Notes under the pieces: generated by a model
Databases searched by the model: none
Told to the model about the DNA's origin: nothing
What the model saw: the letters and a program-made list of their open reading frames with translations, nothing else
Shown here: piece by piece, positions 1 to 8,332 of the stretch
Layout: every line of letters starts with the position of its first letter
Numbering within the stretch: position 1 is the stretch's first letter
Made by a program: the position numbers and the translations under genes
Assembly (NCBI GenBank): GCA_003215775.1
Contig: QCJW01000015.1
Span: 1 to 35,771 of the forward strand
Length of the DNA stretch: 35,771 bases
Direction of reading: 5' to 3'
Origin: Prochlorococcus sp. AG-409-G20
GTDB taxonomy: Bacteria; Cyanobacteriota; Cyanobacteriia; PCC-6307; Cyanobiaceae

Positions 1-124
1 GGTAGGAAATGCAAATTAGAGGCAATAGCAAGTATAATTTGATACATCTATTTAATTCACAGGTATCATTTAATGGCTGAAAGTGATACATGTGCTAAAA
101 AAGTAAAGTCTCAAGTATGTCGCT

Positions 125-1006
125 TTATTTTTCTGTATTTTTATGCAGCAAGGGAAATCCCAAGGATTTTCTCTCCGACAACCATAGTTCTGCAACTTGC
201 TTAGCCAAATTTCTTATTCTTCCAATAGTAGCTGTTCTCTCAGTAACAGAAATAACTCCTCTAGCCTCTAAAAGATTAAATGTATGGCTACATTTTAAGA
301 CAAAGTCTAAAGCTGGTGCTGGAAGACCATTGGCAATCAAATCTTTAGCTTCTGATTCATATAGAGAGAATAACTGTTTATGCCTTTCTGGACTAGATTG
401 TTCAAAATTAAATGTGCATTGTCCTTTTTCAAAGGGTAGCCATATATCTCCATAACTAATTAAATCATTCCACTTTAGATCCCAAATATTATCTGTATCT
501 TGTAAATACATTGCCAATCTCTCCAAGCCATAGGTTATTTCGATAGAAACAGGCCTACAATCCAAGCCACCACACTGCTGAAAATAAGTAAATTGGGTTA
601 CTTCCATCCCATCAAGCCAAACCTCCCAACCAACACCCCATGCTCCGAGAGTTGGAGATTCCCAGTTATCTTCTACAAAGCGAATATCATGATCTTTAGA
701 ATGAATACCTAAAGCTTCTAAAGAGGATAAATAAATCTCCTGAATACCTTCTGGGGAAGGCTTAATTAACACTTGATATTGAAAATAATGCTGAGCCCTA
801 TTTGGATTATCACCATAACGTCCATCAGCTGGCCTTCTACAAGGCTCTGGGTATGCAACAGCCCAAGGCTCAGGGCCAATAGCTCTTAAAACACTATGAG
901 GGCTCATTGTTCCGGCTCCCTTCTCGGTGTCATAAGGCTGCAAAAGCAAGCATCCTTGCTCAGACCAAAAGAGGTTGAGCGAATTGACTATGTCCTGAAA
1001 GTGCAT
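125..1006 (-). CDS. glyQ: Glycyl-tRNA synthetase alpha subunit
   Basis: This is the catalytic alpha subunit of the bacterial alpha2beta2 class II glycyl-tRNA synthetase, which activates glycine with ATP and charges tRNA-Gly in the cytoplasm together with GlyS. The 293-residue length is normal for GlyQ. The N-terminus ([14 protein letters not shown]) and the block [19 protein letters not shown], followed by the [18 protein letters not shown] block, are hallmark GlyQ sequence; the [18 protein letters not shown] segment is the class II motif 3 region. The ATG start leaves a 102-bp divergent gap to the TPR gene at 1109, which must hold both promoters. No glyS is present in the window; in cyanobacteria the two subunits are often unlinked. 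Identity is very secure. Confidence 0.97.
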   Translation of the reverse strand: MHFQDIVNSLNLFWSEQGCLLLQPYDTEKGAGTMSPHSVLRAIGPEPWAVAYPEPCRRPADGRYGDNPNRAQHYFQYQVLIKPSPEGIQEIYLSSLEALGIHSKDHDIRFVEDNWESPTLGAWGVGWEVWLDGMEVTQFTYFQQCGGLDCRPVSIEITYGLERLAMYLQDTDNIWDLKWNDLISYGDIWLPFEKGQCTFNFEQSSPERHKQLFSLYESEAKDLIANGLPAPALDFVLKCSHTFNLLEARGVISVTERTATIGRIRNLAKQVAELWLSERKSLGFPLLHKNTEK

Positions 1007-1108
1007 AATTATTTAGAACTAATCCAAGTTAAGAATGGGTAAGAACATTCATGCAAGCTTGAGTAATATTAAGAGACAAAAAGATATTTATAAGTTTAAA
1101 ATAGTAAA

Positions 1109-2170
1109 ATGAGACTTATGGATAATCATACTGACGTGGAGAAAACATCTAGGAGAGAACTTTTATGTAACAATGAAACTGGATTGGAGGTATCTGATCT
1201 CAAACAGAAGAGTGAGGAAACAAATGAACAGAATGACTATATTGCAACAGCTTCAGCTCTCCTCACAAAAGGAAAATATAGCGAAGCAATATTAGTCCTA
1301 GAGAGTTCGCTTGCAGAGAAAGAAGATAAAACAAAGTACCATATGATCGGCTGGGCATCTTTCCTAGATCGAAATTATCCTAAGGCTATACATGCATTTC
1401 GAAATTCAATCTCAATTAATCCTAGCAAAGACTGGAATTCATATAATGGATATGGCTGGTCATTACTTAGGAATGCAAATTACTTTGAATCTATACAAGC
1501 ATTTGAAGAGTCGTTAAAGCTACAAAGAAATCATGACACATTACATGGGCTAGGTAATGCGTATTTCTTATACGCAATAGAACAAGGGGCAAAATCAAAT
1601 GATTATATAAAATACCTTGAAACTTCTATCAAACTACTGAATGAAGCTATTCTAATACAACCAGAATGGAATACATATTATACCCTTGGTAAGATATTAA
1701 GATACACAAGTCAGTATAAAGAAGCCATAAAAGTCTTTGAAGAAAGTTTGAAGTTGAATAGTGATTTTGAGACGTATAAACAACTAAGCTACTTACTGCT
1801 TCAAATTAATGAATTCAACGAAGCAGCTCTCAAGTGTAGAGCTGCTCTGTCTATAAAAAAGGATAAAGAAGTTTTACTATTTTTAGGAGATGCACTAAAT
1901 AAATTAAATAGATTTACTGAAGCAATTTCAGCATTTGAAGAGTCAATTACAATTGAAGAGTGCTGGGAAGCATATGATGGACTTGGGCAGGCATTTTTGA
2001 AAACAAATAAAGAGAATGATGCAAGAAATGCATTTAAAAAAGCAATTAATCTAACATACCCAAAATCTCTAAGAAAAGATTCAAATCCAATGATCGAGAT
2101 GCTAATAGATTCCTATATCAACAGCCCAGCATCATCGAATTTTGATTGCATTAATCTTTTACGATTCTGA
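1109..2170 (+). CDS. Tetratricopeptide-repeat protein
   Basis: A 353-residue protein made mostly of TPR helices. After a hydrophilic, lysine- and glutamate-rich N-terminus (about residues 1-45) come successive 34-residue-like units with the TPR signature of small-Gly-Tyr-Ala/Gly and a C-terminal proline or large residue, for example IGWASFLDRNYPKAIHAFRN, YGWSLLRNANYFESIQAFEE and LGDALNKLNRFTEAISAFEE. There is no signal peptide or membrane segment, so it is probably cytoplasmic. TPR proteins mediate protein-protein contacts; no enzymatic domain is visible and the partner is unknown. The first ATG is used; a second ATG three codons in is equally possible. It sits at the start of the accessory stretch and is transcribed away from glyQ. 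Family assignment is firm, role unknown. Confidence 0.85.
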   Translation: MRLMDNHTDVEKTSRRELLCNNETGLEVSDLKQKSEETNEQNDYIATASALLTKGKYSEAILVLESSLAEKEDKTKYHMIGWASFLDRNYPKAIHAFRNSISINPSKDWNSYNGYGWSLLRNANYFESIQAFEESLKLQRNHDTLHGLGNAYFLYAIEQGAKSNDYIKYLETSIKLLNEAILIQPEWNTYYTLGKILRYTSQYKEAIKVFEESLKLNSDFETYKQLSYLLLQINEFNEAALKCRAALSIKKDKEVLLFLGDALNKLNRFTEAISAFEESITIEECWEAYDGLGQAFLKTNKENDARNAFKKAINLTYPKSLRKDSNPMIEMLIDSYINSPASSNFDCINLLRF

Positions 2171-2413
2171 CTAATCATTAATTTTAGAATAGATGTCAAG
2201 TCGATTATCTTCTATATAATCATCTATCTATGACTTTAATAAACTTTAGTACTTTTTTTTACAATCAACCTAGAAATAAGGAACAGTATTAACAAAACGA
2301 ATAAAAAGCTGATTTATCAATAACTATACTTATAACTCATGATTGCTATTCATAAAATTTCAGATAATAAGAATCAAGACTTTAGCAAACTCCTGGAATA
2401 AATAAAGAATTCA

Positions 2414-3379
2414 TCAAAGAATTCCTTTCTTATAGTTATCTTTATTCTTACCTTTAATTGTTTTTGCAAGTTTAATAAATTGACTGGGTAAAATATTTCT
2501 TGATCTAGCTTCAAGCGCATAGTAGTCTGTAATTGAATAAGAAGAACTTATCAGTTCGAAGATGGAAGATTTATTAGTTAATAATTTAGTATTATTAACT
2601 AATAAATCATATATAGCTGGTGCATCTAAGGGCTTAATTACATACTCTAATTTTAAATTTCCGCTGCCTTTGCCAATACCAGACAAAGAAACATCAGTTG
2701 CTCCAAATCCTGCCTTAGGAAGAATTCTATAGTTCAGATAAGCCTTCCCAGAGTGATCATGTAAATGTAACCCTGGAGTGATATTTTTATTAGATATCAT
2801 TTCTGCAAGCATAGAGTATTTGTCGAATTCATCAAGTAAATCAAGTGTTCCATGAGAGTCAGCAAAGTAAATATAATCTGCCCCCGCATCTGATGCTTTT
2901 TGTATGCATTGTTTCAACTCATTATCTGAGTAATTTGTTATATTAAAGAAATTCATACTAAGTTTGCAACCAGTTCTATTCTTAATCATTTCACCAAGTC
3001 TTGTTGCTCTATCTATATCTTCAGAACGGGAACAGACTCTAAATAATCCAACACCAAATTCTTCCTTGCTTGGATAATCATTTTGATTATGACTACAATA
3101 GTGACAGTCAACCATTAATGAAAACTTCTTAAATTGATCTTGCTCACTGGAAAGCTTTGATAAAATCCTTTCATCCATTTGATAGTGGGGATTTCTAGAT
3201 TTCGCGGTCTGCTTCCAATATCCTAATTCAATATATTTAATCTTATTTACTTTTGATAATTCACTAATATGTTTCTTTGAATATTCTATAGGCCAATCAA
3301 AATTAACTTGATGGCCTCCGTCCCTTAGGGTTACATCAATTAATGTTAGGTTGTCTGGAGATTTTTGTGTATAGGTCAT
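2414..3379 (-). CDS. DRE-TIM (HMGL-like) pyruvate-type aldolase
   Basis: A 321-residue member of the DRE-TIM metal-dependent aldolase/lyase superfamily, closest in style to 4-hydroxy-2-oxovalerate aldolases. The signature LIDVTLRDGG lies at residues 13-22 (metal ligand and catalytic Arg/Asp), ADSHGTL at 173-179, the metal-binding HLHDHSG at 205-211, and the glycine loop GIGKGSGN at 234-241. These enzymes join or split a 2-keto acid (often pyruvate) and an aldehyde. The gene follows the CMP-sugar synthetase at 3406-4110 by 26 bp on the same strand, so the two are probably co-transcribed. From that I infer that it makes or modifies a 2-keto-acid sugar precursor rather than serving aromatic degradation. 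Substrate is not determinable from sequence. Superfamily sure, pathway inferred. Confidence 0.8.
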   Translation of the reverse strand: MTYTQKSPDNLTLIDVTLRDGGHQVNFDWPIEYSKKHISELSKVNKIKYIELGYWKQTAKSRNPHYQMDERILSKLSSEQDQFKKFSLMVDCHYCSHNQNDYPSKEEFGVGLFRVCSRSEDIDRATRLGEMIKNRTGCKLSMNFFNITNYSDNELKQCIQKASDAGADYIYFADSHGTLDLLDEFDKYSMLAEMISNKNITPGLHLHDHSGKAYLNYRILPKAGFGATDVSLSGIGKGSGNLKLEYVIKPLDAPAIYDLLVNNTKLLTNKSSIFELISSSYSITDYYALEARSRNILPSQFIKLAKTIKGKNKDNYKKGIL

Positions 3380-3405
3380 TTGTTGAATATCATATGAAGG
3401 TATAT

Positions 3406-4110
3406 TTATAAGTTATAATTTTGGTTATCACTAATATATTTGGCTATGATTCTAGCCATATGAAGTTGATCAATATTATCTATCTCAAATGATTCCATCT
3501 CATTAAGCTTATAACAAAATGAATTCCCTGGAGAACGCTTACCCGTTCTTATAATATCACCTGATCTAGCTATAAAGAATGCTCCATTAGAAAGATATAT
3601 TGGGCTTAAATCCTGGGTTCTTTGTATAATTTCAGAATTATAATTGATAGGAGATATTTCATCATCATTAAGCTTAAAAGAAAAATTCTGAATTTCTTTT
3701 ACAGACTGAACTGAGTCATATCCCTTTTCAAGAAAGCTTATTGCGTCCATAACTGTAGCTAGCTCAACAAATGGGGATGTTACATGGAATAAAACTATTG
3801 GTTCTTCAGCTTTTTCTGTGTAGTTAATACAAAAGTCTTGAAGCATGTCTTCCACAGGAGAACCTTGATTAGCACTATTCTTTTCCCATTCGATATGCTT
3901 TCTACATCTCTTAATTCCAATTGCTATCTTAGTTTCTTCTAAATAATCTAGTATTTCCTGAGAATCAGTATTCACATATATTTCTATACTTTCTGATTGA
4001 TAACGGCTAATAGACCATATCCATAGAGGTATTCTATTGAAAATATATTGAAAGTTCTTTCTATTTATCCTAGATGAATAAGACTTAATGATTGTAAAAA
4101 ATTTCTGCAT
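3406..4110 (-). CDS. Acylneuraminate cytidylyltransferase-like (CMP-sugar synthetase)
   Basis: A 234-residue member of the CMP-NeuNAc/CMP-Kdo synthetase-like nucleotidyltransferases, which activate 2-keto sugar acids with CTP. Recognisable blocks are YVNTDSQEI (about 45-53), FHVTSPFVE (108-116), RTQDLSPIYLSNGAFFI (164-180) and the C-terminal EIDNIDQLHMARII (209-222). The N-terminal CTP-binding loop is atypical: the family has a pattern like ARxGSKxIPxKN, but here residues 6-19 read TIIKSYSSRINRKN. The lysine (K18) is kept, while the glycine-rich ARGG part is replaced. Activity may therefore be altered. It is the first gene of a likely two-gene operon with the aldolase, and is divergent from the gene at 4216 across a 105-bp promoter region. 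Confidence 0.82.
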   Translation of the reverse strand: MQKFFTIIKSYSSRINRKNFQYIFNRIPLWIWSISRYQSESIEIYVNTDSQEILDYLEETKIAIGIKRCRKHIEWEKNSANQGSPVEDMLQDFCINYTEKAEEPIVLFHVTSPFVELATVMDAISFLEKGYDSVQSVKEIQNFSFKLNDDEISPINYNSEIIQRTQDLSPIYLSNGAFFIARSGDIIRTGKRSPGNSFCYKLNEMESFEIDNIDQLHMARIIAKYISDNQNYNL

Positions 4111-4215
4111 GGAGCGAATTACACTCCTTTAGATGTAAATACATAACTAATTATAGCACATTTCTTCTAGATGATTTGGTTAATCGCCTAGTCTATCAAG
4201 ATAAGCTATAAAACC

Positions 4216-4908
4216 ATGAAGAACCTTCTCATTATTGGAGGTAAGCCATATCAGAAATTAGTACTTACTGATCTTTTAGATTTATTTGGAGATCCAATGC
4301 GGTTCAATATAAGCTTGCCTGGAATGAATAATGGAAGCAAGTATGGATGGCTTGCCCTATGTAATCATTTATGGAAAAGTTTAATAGAGGATAAAGTGAC
4401 TAAAGAAGAATTTCATAGTAGTTATTTAGGACATTATCATAAGGAATACCTAGATATCTATATAAATAGGTTTTTTGAAGATGGGGAAAAAGATTATTTT
4501 ATTGATATTTTACAAGTCTTGCCAAGACGTAAGTATTACAATCTTCTTCTTAAAAAGTATAAAAGTAATCTTAGCTTTACAGCTCTTCCCGGATCGGGTA
4601 TATCAATGATTTTTGAATGTCTTCTAAATGGATATTTTCCATATATTAGTAATTTTAGAATATTTGAAGAATCCAGGAAGTCTCTTTATGTCGAAACTCA
4701 AGAAGGGCAACCTTCTGAAGTACATAATTACAAAGAAGAGATTCAAATAATACAATGGCTACATCGTAATAAATATATAGATGCATCACTTTGTTTACTA
4801 GATGATATGAATCAACCTTGCTTTATTTCTAGAAATAATCTGAAGCCTACCAAGAAAGTATATTCCATCGTTCATGGTTTATATGGATCAGCGGAAATAA
4901 GCTTTTAA
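4216..4908 (+). CDS. Unknown protein, possibly a sialyltransferase-like glycosyltransferase
   Basis: A 230-residue protein I do not recognise by overall sequence. Three features resemble the sialyltransferase fold (GT29/GT42 style): an N-terminal nucleotide-fold strand LLIIGGKPYQK followed by GDPMRFN at 25-31, which recalls the RFN/RMN element after the L-motif; a PGSGISMIFECLLNGYFPYI block at 125-144, which recalls the P-S-x-G sialylmotif S; and H170-x4-E175, matching the HxxxxE of sialylmotif VS. There is no signal peptide or membrane span. It is divergently transcribed from a CMP-sugar synthetase and an aldolase, exactly where a CMP-sugar-using transferase would be expected. The motif likeness is by eye, weak at each point and only suggestive in combination, so the coding call is much safer than the function. 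Confidence 0.6.
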   Translation: MKNLLIIGGKPYQKLVLTDLLDLFGDPMRFNISLPGMNNGSKYGWLALCNHLWKSLIEDKVTKEEFHSSYLGHYHKEYLDIYINRFFEDGEKDYFIDILQVLPRRKYYNLLLKKYKSNLSFTALPGSGISMIFECLLNGYFPYISNFRIFEESRKSLYVETQEGQPSEVHNYKEEIQIIQWLHRNKYIDASLCLLDDMNQPCFISRNNLKPTKKVYSIVHGLYGSAEISF

Positions 4909-5045
4909 ATAATTATTCTTATGAATTATAGCTTTAATGATTTAGAACAGAGTCTCCTTTATTAGCAGAATTACTTAAAGCAGGACTATATTAATGGAGT
5001 AAAGAGTAATGTTATATTGATGTATAATCAATCCACTAGAGAGTG

Positions 5046-5786
5046 ATGTTAAAGTCATTGTTAAAGGAAAAGTTACTCTATGCTGTAATTGCTATTACAG
5101 CAATCATAATTATTTTATATATCTACTTAGCGCTAGATATGGAAACAGTAGGCAACTTAATTCAAGAAGTCAATAGCCAGGAAAAATTTCCTAGATTAAT
5201 GGTAGCCTGCTTAATATTTTTACTGAGATCAATAAGCATAATAATACCCATAATACCAGGTACATACTGTTCTATTCTATCAGGATATTTCTTTGGGTTT
5301 AAAGAAGGTTTGCTAGTTATTTTTATTGCTGATTTGTTAGCCTGCTCGTCAAGTTTTACACTATCTAGAAGGTTTGGTAGAGGGCTTATAAGAAAGCTAG
5401 TTGGCAAAAGGTTTATGAAACGAGTTGAAGGTTTTAGCAAAAAGCATTTAGAACGAAATTTCTTTTTAATGACAAGCTTTCTAATGTCAAACTTTTTTGA
5501 TTTTGTTTGTTATGGAGTTGGGCTGACAAAAGTAACTTGGAAAAAATTCTTACCTGCTCTCATATTTAGTATAGTAATATCTGATGCTCCGTTTGTTGCA
5601 AGTGGACATGCCTTAAGAGGTATTGGTGATATTCAAATCAAAGAGATATTAAATGGAAACATAAAATCGCTTCAAGGAAGTAGCCTGATAATATTTATAA
5701 GCTCTATAATTATTATCTTTGGCCTTGCAATACTAAATATATTTCTTCAAAAGAGATATGAGTATTTTAATAGCAAGCAAGTCTAG
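5046..5786 (+). CDS. TVP38/DedA-type (VTT domain) membrane protein
   Basis: An integral membrane protein of about 246 residues resembling the TVP38/TMEM64/DedA (SNARE-associated, VTT) family. It has an N-terminal hydrophobic helix (about 12-30), a second (52-71) running into the PGTYCSILSGYFFGFKEG re-entrant-loop motif, a helix with SSSFTLSRRFGRG, which fits the family's F-x-x-x-R-x-x-G pattern, and two C-terminal helices (about 165-185 and 214-235). Members are linked to phospholipid (for example undecaprenyl-phosphate or phosphatidylserine) movement across membranes. The reading frame also has a GTG one codon upstream (5043); I prefer the ATG at 5046, which has an AGAGAG purine stretch just before it. 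It lies alone between unrelated genes. Family call fairly sure, substrate unknown. Confidence 0.75.
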   Translation: MLKSLLKEKLLYAVIAITAIIIILYIYLALDMETVGNLIQEVNSQEKFPRLMVACLIFLLRSISIIIPIIPGTYCSILSGYFFGFKEGLLVIFIADLLACSSSFTLSRRFGRGLIRKLVGKRFMKRVEGFSKKHLERNFFLMTSFLMSNFFDFVCYGVGLTKVTWKKFLPALIFSIVISDAPFVASGHALRGIGDIQIKEILNGNIKSLQGSSLIIFISSIIIIFGLAILNIFLQKRYEYFNSKQV

Positions 5787-5863
5787 AAACATATGCTACC
5801 TAATTCATTAAGCAAGAAATATCAATTTAAAAACTCTAAAGTCTTAAAAAATTTCAAATGCTA

Positions 5864-6508
5864 TTACTCAGGTATTTTTCTCAATGCGATAATTGAGGAT
5901 TTCGACCAAAAAAAGAGCCAGCAAGCAATTCCTATAAATTTAAATCCTTCCTCATAAAACTGGGTTGTTAAATAACCAATAAATACATCATCCTGTACAG
6001 TATCTATAAATATGGATAAGCCTAAGAATATAGTTGATAGTAAAAATGCCATAGGTTCATATCCAAGAATTAGCTTATAGAATCGAAATATTAAGAATAT
6101 GGCTAGGAATGCGTACATAAAATGTATAAAATCTTCTCCCACATGGCGGTCATGCAATAGAAACAAATCATCGAGGCAGAGAACTGCTGAGAAGCAACCT
6201 CCAAGACAAATTAACTGACGCGACTTCCTATGAATTATCAATCCTGAAATTGAAGAAAATAAACAAATTGCTGTTGCTGAACACCACATTAGTATTCCTA
6301 AATTCGAAATCATGCCAACAGCCGTGGGGAAGTCACAAGCCTGAACAGGATCACGCAAAACCAAAATAGGATCAATCCCAGAAGCTGCTGATAAATAAAG
6401 TACGAGAATATACAATATTAAAGCTGGAAAAATTCCTATAAGTAAAATTGGAACTAACGACTTAATTAAAGAAGCTAATTCAAGGCGTTTAATAATAGTT
6501 CTAATCAT
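5864..6508 (-). CDS. Polytopic membrane protein of unknown function
   Basis: A 214-residue hydrophobic protein with about six predicted membrane helices (roughly 14-40, 63-90, 98-116, 128-148, 153-172 and 186-207). No family is recognised. Several charged residues lie inside or beside helices in a pattern often seen in membrane enzymes: LDDLFLLHDRHVGED (about 111-125), DTVQDDVF near 168, and EEGFKFIGIACWLFFW near 186. The histidines and acidic residues could bind a metal, as in ceramidase-like hydrolases, but I cannot establish that homology. It is convergent with the VTT protein at 5786 (77-bp gap) and divergent from the RTX protease at 6792. The ATG at 6508 is the only reasonable start. Confidence 0.65.
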   Translation of the reverse strand: MIRTIIKRLELASLIKSLVPILLIGIFPALILYILVLYLSAASGIDPILVLRDPVQACDFPTAVGMISNLGILMWCSATAICLFSSISGLIIHRKSRQLICLGGCFSAVLCLDDLFLLHDRHVGEDFIHFMYAFLAIFLIFRFYKLILGYEPMAFLLSTIFLGLSIFIDTVQDDVFIGYLTTQFYEEGFKFIGIACWLFFWSKSSIIALRKIPE

Positions 6509-6791
6509 TGAGAGAAAGCTTAGACATGCTCAACATAGGAGAATGATCAAAGAATTTAATTCCGGCCAAAGAAGCAATCGTCAACATATTCGTTTTCATC
6601 TGAAGATTCTAAATGAATTATTGCCATAAGGTCAACGCAAGACAGATTCCTTATTGTTGGGATAGATATGACTGGAGGAAGGCTTAAGGAATTACATTTG
6701 TTGAAGAATGTACTCAAGATGCCATATAAGAAAAATAGAAAAAAAAATCTGCTGCCTATGAATTATATTAGTATTAACAAAGAAATCTTTA

Positions 6792-8204
6792 ATGGCATCT
6801 ATAGAAAGCAAATATCTCATAGATCAATCTTGGGTTGACATTACAAAGAGTATAGTCAAATTAGATGGTTTTCTCGATATATATCTTCATAACATACAAG
6901 GGCTTACGTATGTTGGAGGAGGTATATACGGTGGACAATACATCAACAGTCTAAAAATAAATAAGGAATATAGATCTTTGATAGAAGAAACAATATCCAG
7001 TTTAGACAAAGATTTTGAGCTTGATTTTCGTTTTGTAAGCAATAGGAAGGATAGTGACGTAGCCATATATTTTGATACTGAAATTAATATTAATGACAGT
7101 GCTGATATACTTGGTTTAACTGTTCTCAACTCAGACAGTAGTAAGAAGTATTGGGAAATATTTATTGACGAACCAGCATTCTCTGGTAACAAAAACTACT
7201 TGAAATATGCATTAATTCACGAACTTGGGCACACACTTGGTCTAGAACATCCATTTGAAAGTAGTGATGGAGATATATGGGAAGGCATTAAATCACCATG
7301 GCTAAGTGCTTTTCCAGAAGATACTATTATGGCTTACAGGAATCCTAGAAATGGCAGTTGGCCAAACATTTTTTCGGAAAACGATATAAATGCATTAAGC
7401 TCAATATGGGTTAGAGAAACAAAAGAAAAAGATGAAAATATTCTATATAAGTTTGACAATAAAACTAATTTAAAAGATTTACTACCTTATTGGCTAGAAT
7501 CGATTGAAACTGGCAATCTGCAAATTATAGATACATCCAAAAACAAGTTTCTCCAGGTGAAAACTGATACGTGGAGTGACATCATAAAGATAAATCGAGT
7601 ATCCAAATCAACTTCTCACACTAAAGAGGTAGTCCAAGCAAAACAAATTATATTTAACCAGCCTATAAGATCTGGCTCTCTTGTTCATGGGAGCTATAGC
7701 AATGAAACAGTAAGAGGGTTAGCCGGTTGGGATGTTTTAGATAGTGGAGCTGGAGATGATTTAGTTCATGGTGGCAATGGACGCGACATCATTACCGGTG
7801 GTGCTGGTGCTGATGAACTCCACGGTGACTTTGGTTGGAATACCTATCGCTCCGAGAAAGATGGCGCGAGCGATCTCATCGTCATCAAATCCGATCAACA
7901 TCTCTCCAATTGGATTTATAAAAAAGCTGGCAATAACCCCAATGGTGAAAAAGTCGACATCATGGAAGGTTTAGATGCCAACGATGAGATTAAAATTGTT
8001 GGAGTCTTCACCTCTGATCTGACCTTCGGTCAAGCTAAAGCAAAAGGAGTTAGTGGTGTGGGCATCTATGCCAAAGGTGCTTTAGAAGGTCTCTATACCG
8101 GTGGTGATTTAACCGTTAGTCAAATACAAGCCATGACTACTGGTGATCCCACCCGGCAATGGAGCTATCGCACGAATGCAACAACGCCTGAATTGCTGGA
8201 GTAG
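6792..8204 (+). CDS. Secreted metzincin metalloprotease with RTX repeats
   Basis: A 470-residue protein with a zinc-protease domain followed by RTX calcium-binding repeats. The metzincin zinc site HELGHTLGLEH lies at 143-153, with the Met-turn TIMAY around M180, as in serralysin/astacin-like M10/M12 proteases. Three glycine- and aspartate-rich nonapeptides lie at 319-345 (GAGDDLVHG, GNGRDIITG, GAGADELHG) and bind calcium after export. There is no N-terminal signal peptide, which fits type I secretion by a C-terminal signal. Residues about 260-310 are a module shared with the truncated gene at 34748. Base composition changes along the gene: the protease part is about 30% GC in the stretch sampled (7081-7140), the repeat part 42-52% in samples from 7801-7980. 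This suggests a mosaic origin. No T1SS genes are in the window. Confidence 0.88.
   Translation: MASIESKYLIDQSWVDITKSIVKLDGFLDIYLHNIQGLTYVGGGIYGGQYINSLKINKEYRSLIEETISSLDKDFELDFRFVSNRKDSDVAIYFDTEININDSADILGLTVLNSDSSKKYWEIFIDEPAFSGNKNYLKYALIHELGHTLGLEHPFESSDGDIWEGIKSPWLSAFPEDTIMAYRNPRNGSWPNIFSENDINALSSIWVRETKEKDENILYKFDNKTNLKDLLPYWLESIETGNLQIIDTSKNKFLQVKTDTWSDIIKINRVSKSTSHTKEVVQAKQIIFNQPIRSGSLVHGSYSNETVRGLAGWDVLDSGAGDDLVHGGNGRDIITGGAGADELHGDFGWNTYRSEKDGASDLIVIKSDQHLSNWIYKKAGNNPNGEKVDIMEGLDANDEIKIVGVFTSDLTFGQAKAKGVSGVGIYAKGALEGLYTGGDLTVSQIQAMTTGDPTRQWSYRTNATTPELLE
7569..7721 (+). repeat. Shared RTX-associated module, copy 1
   Basis: Codons 260-310 of the protease encode a segment that recurs at 35624-35770. 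The shared pattern is W-x3-IK(I/V)NR(V/I)-x-K, then about 10 variable residues, then QAKQI-x-FNQP-x-(R/K)SGS-(L/V)-(V/I)-x-G, ending in (V/L)RG, directly before or at the first RTX repeats. It is a protein-domain repeat rather than a mobile DNA repeat. Confidence 0.75.
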
Positions 8205-8332
8205 TAATTCCAATTCAATATTTATGACTTAATCAATAAGCATATCTATCAATAAAATTAATTTAAACTTAAGCCATGTAAAATAAAAGCATCCTCTAGA
8301 ATGTAAGTTAATCAATACTATAAAGTAAATCT

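Noticed and set aside
117-455. Forward-strand frame of 112 codons near the window start
   Set aside because: It lies entirely antisense to the 3' end of glyQ, whose identity is certain, and has no domain; it is a shadow frame.
6661-6843. Short frame starting ATGACTGGAGGAAGG before the RTX protease
   Set aside because: It overlaps the protease start in another frame, is lysine- and asparagine-rich as expected of random AT-rich DNA, and has no support.
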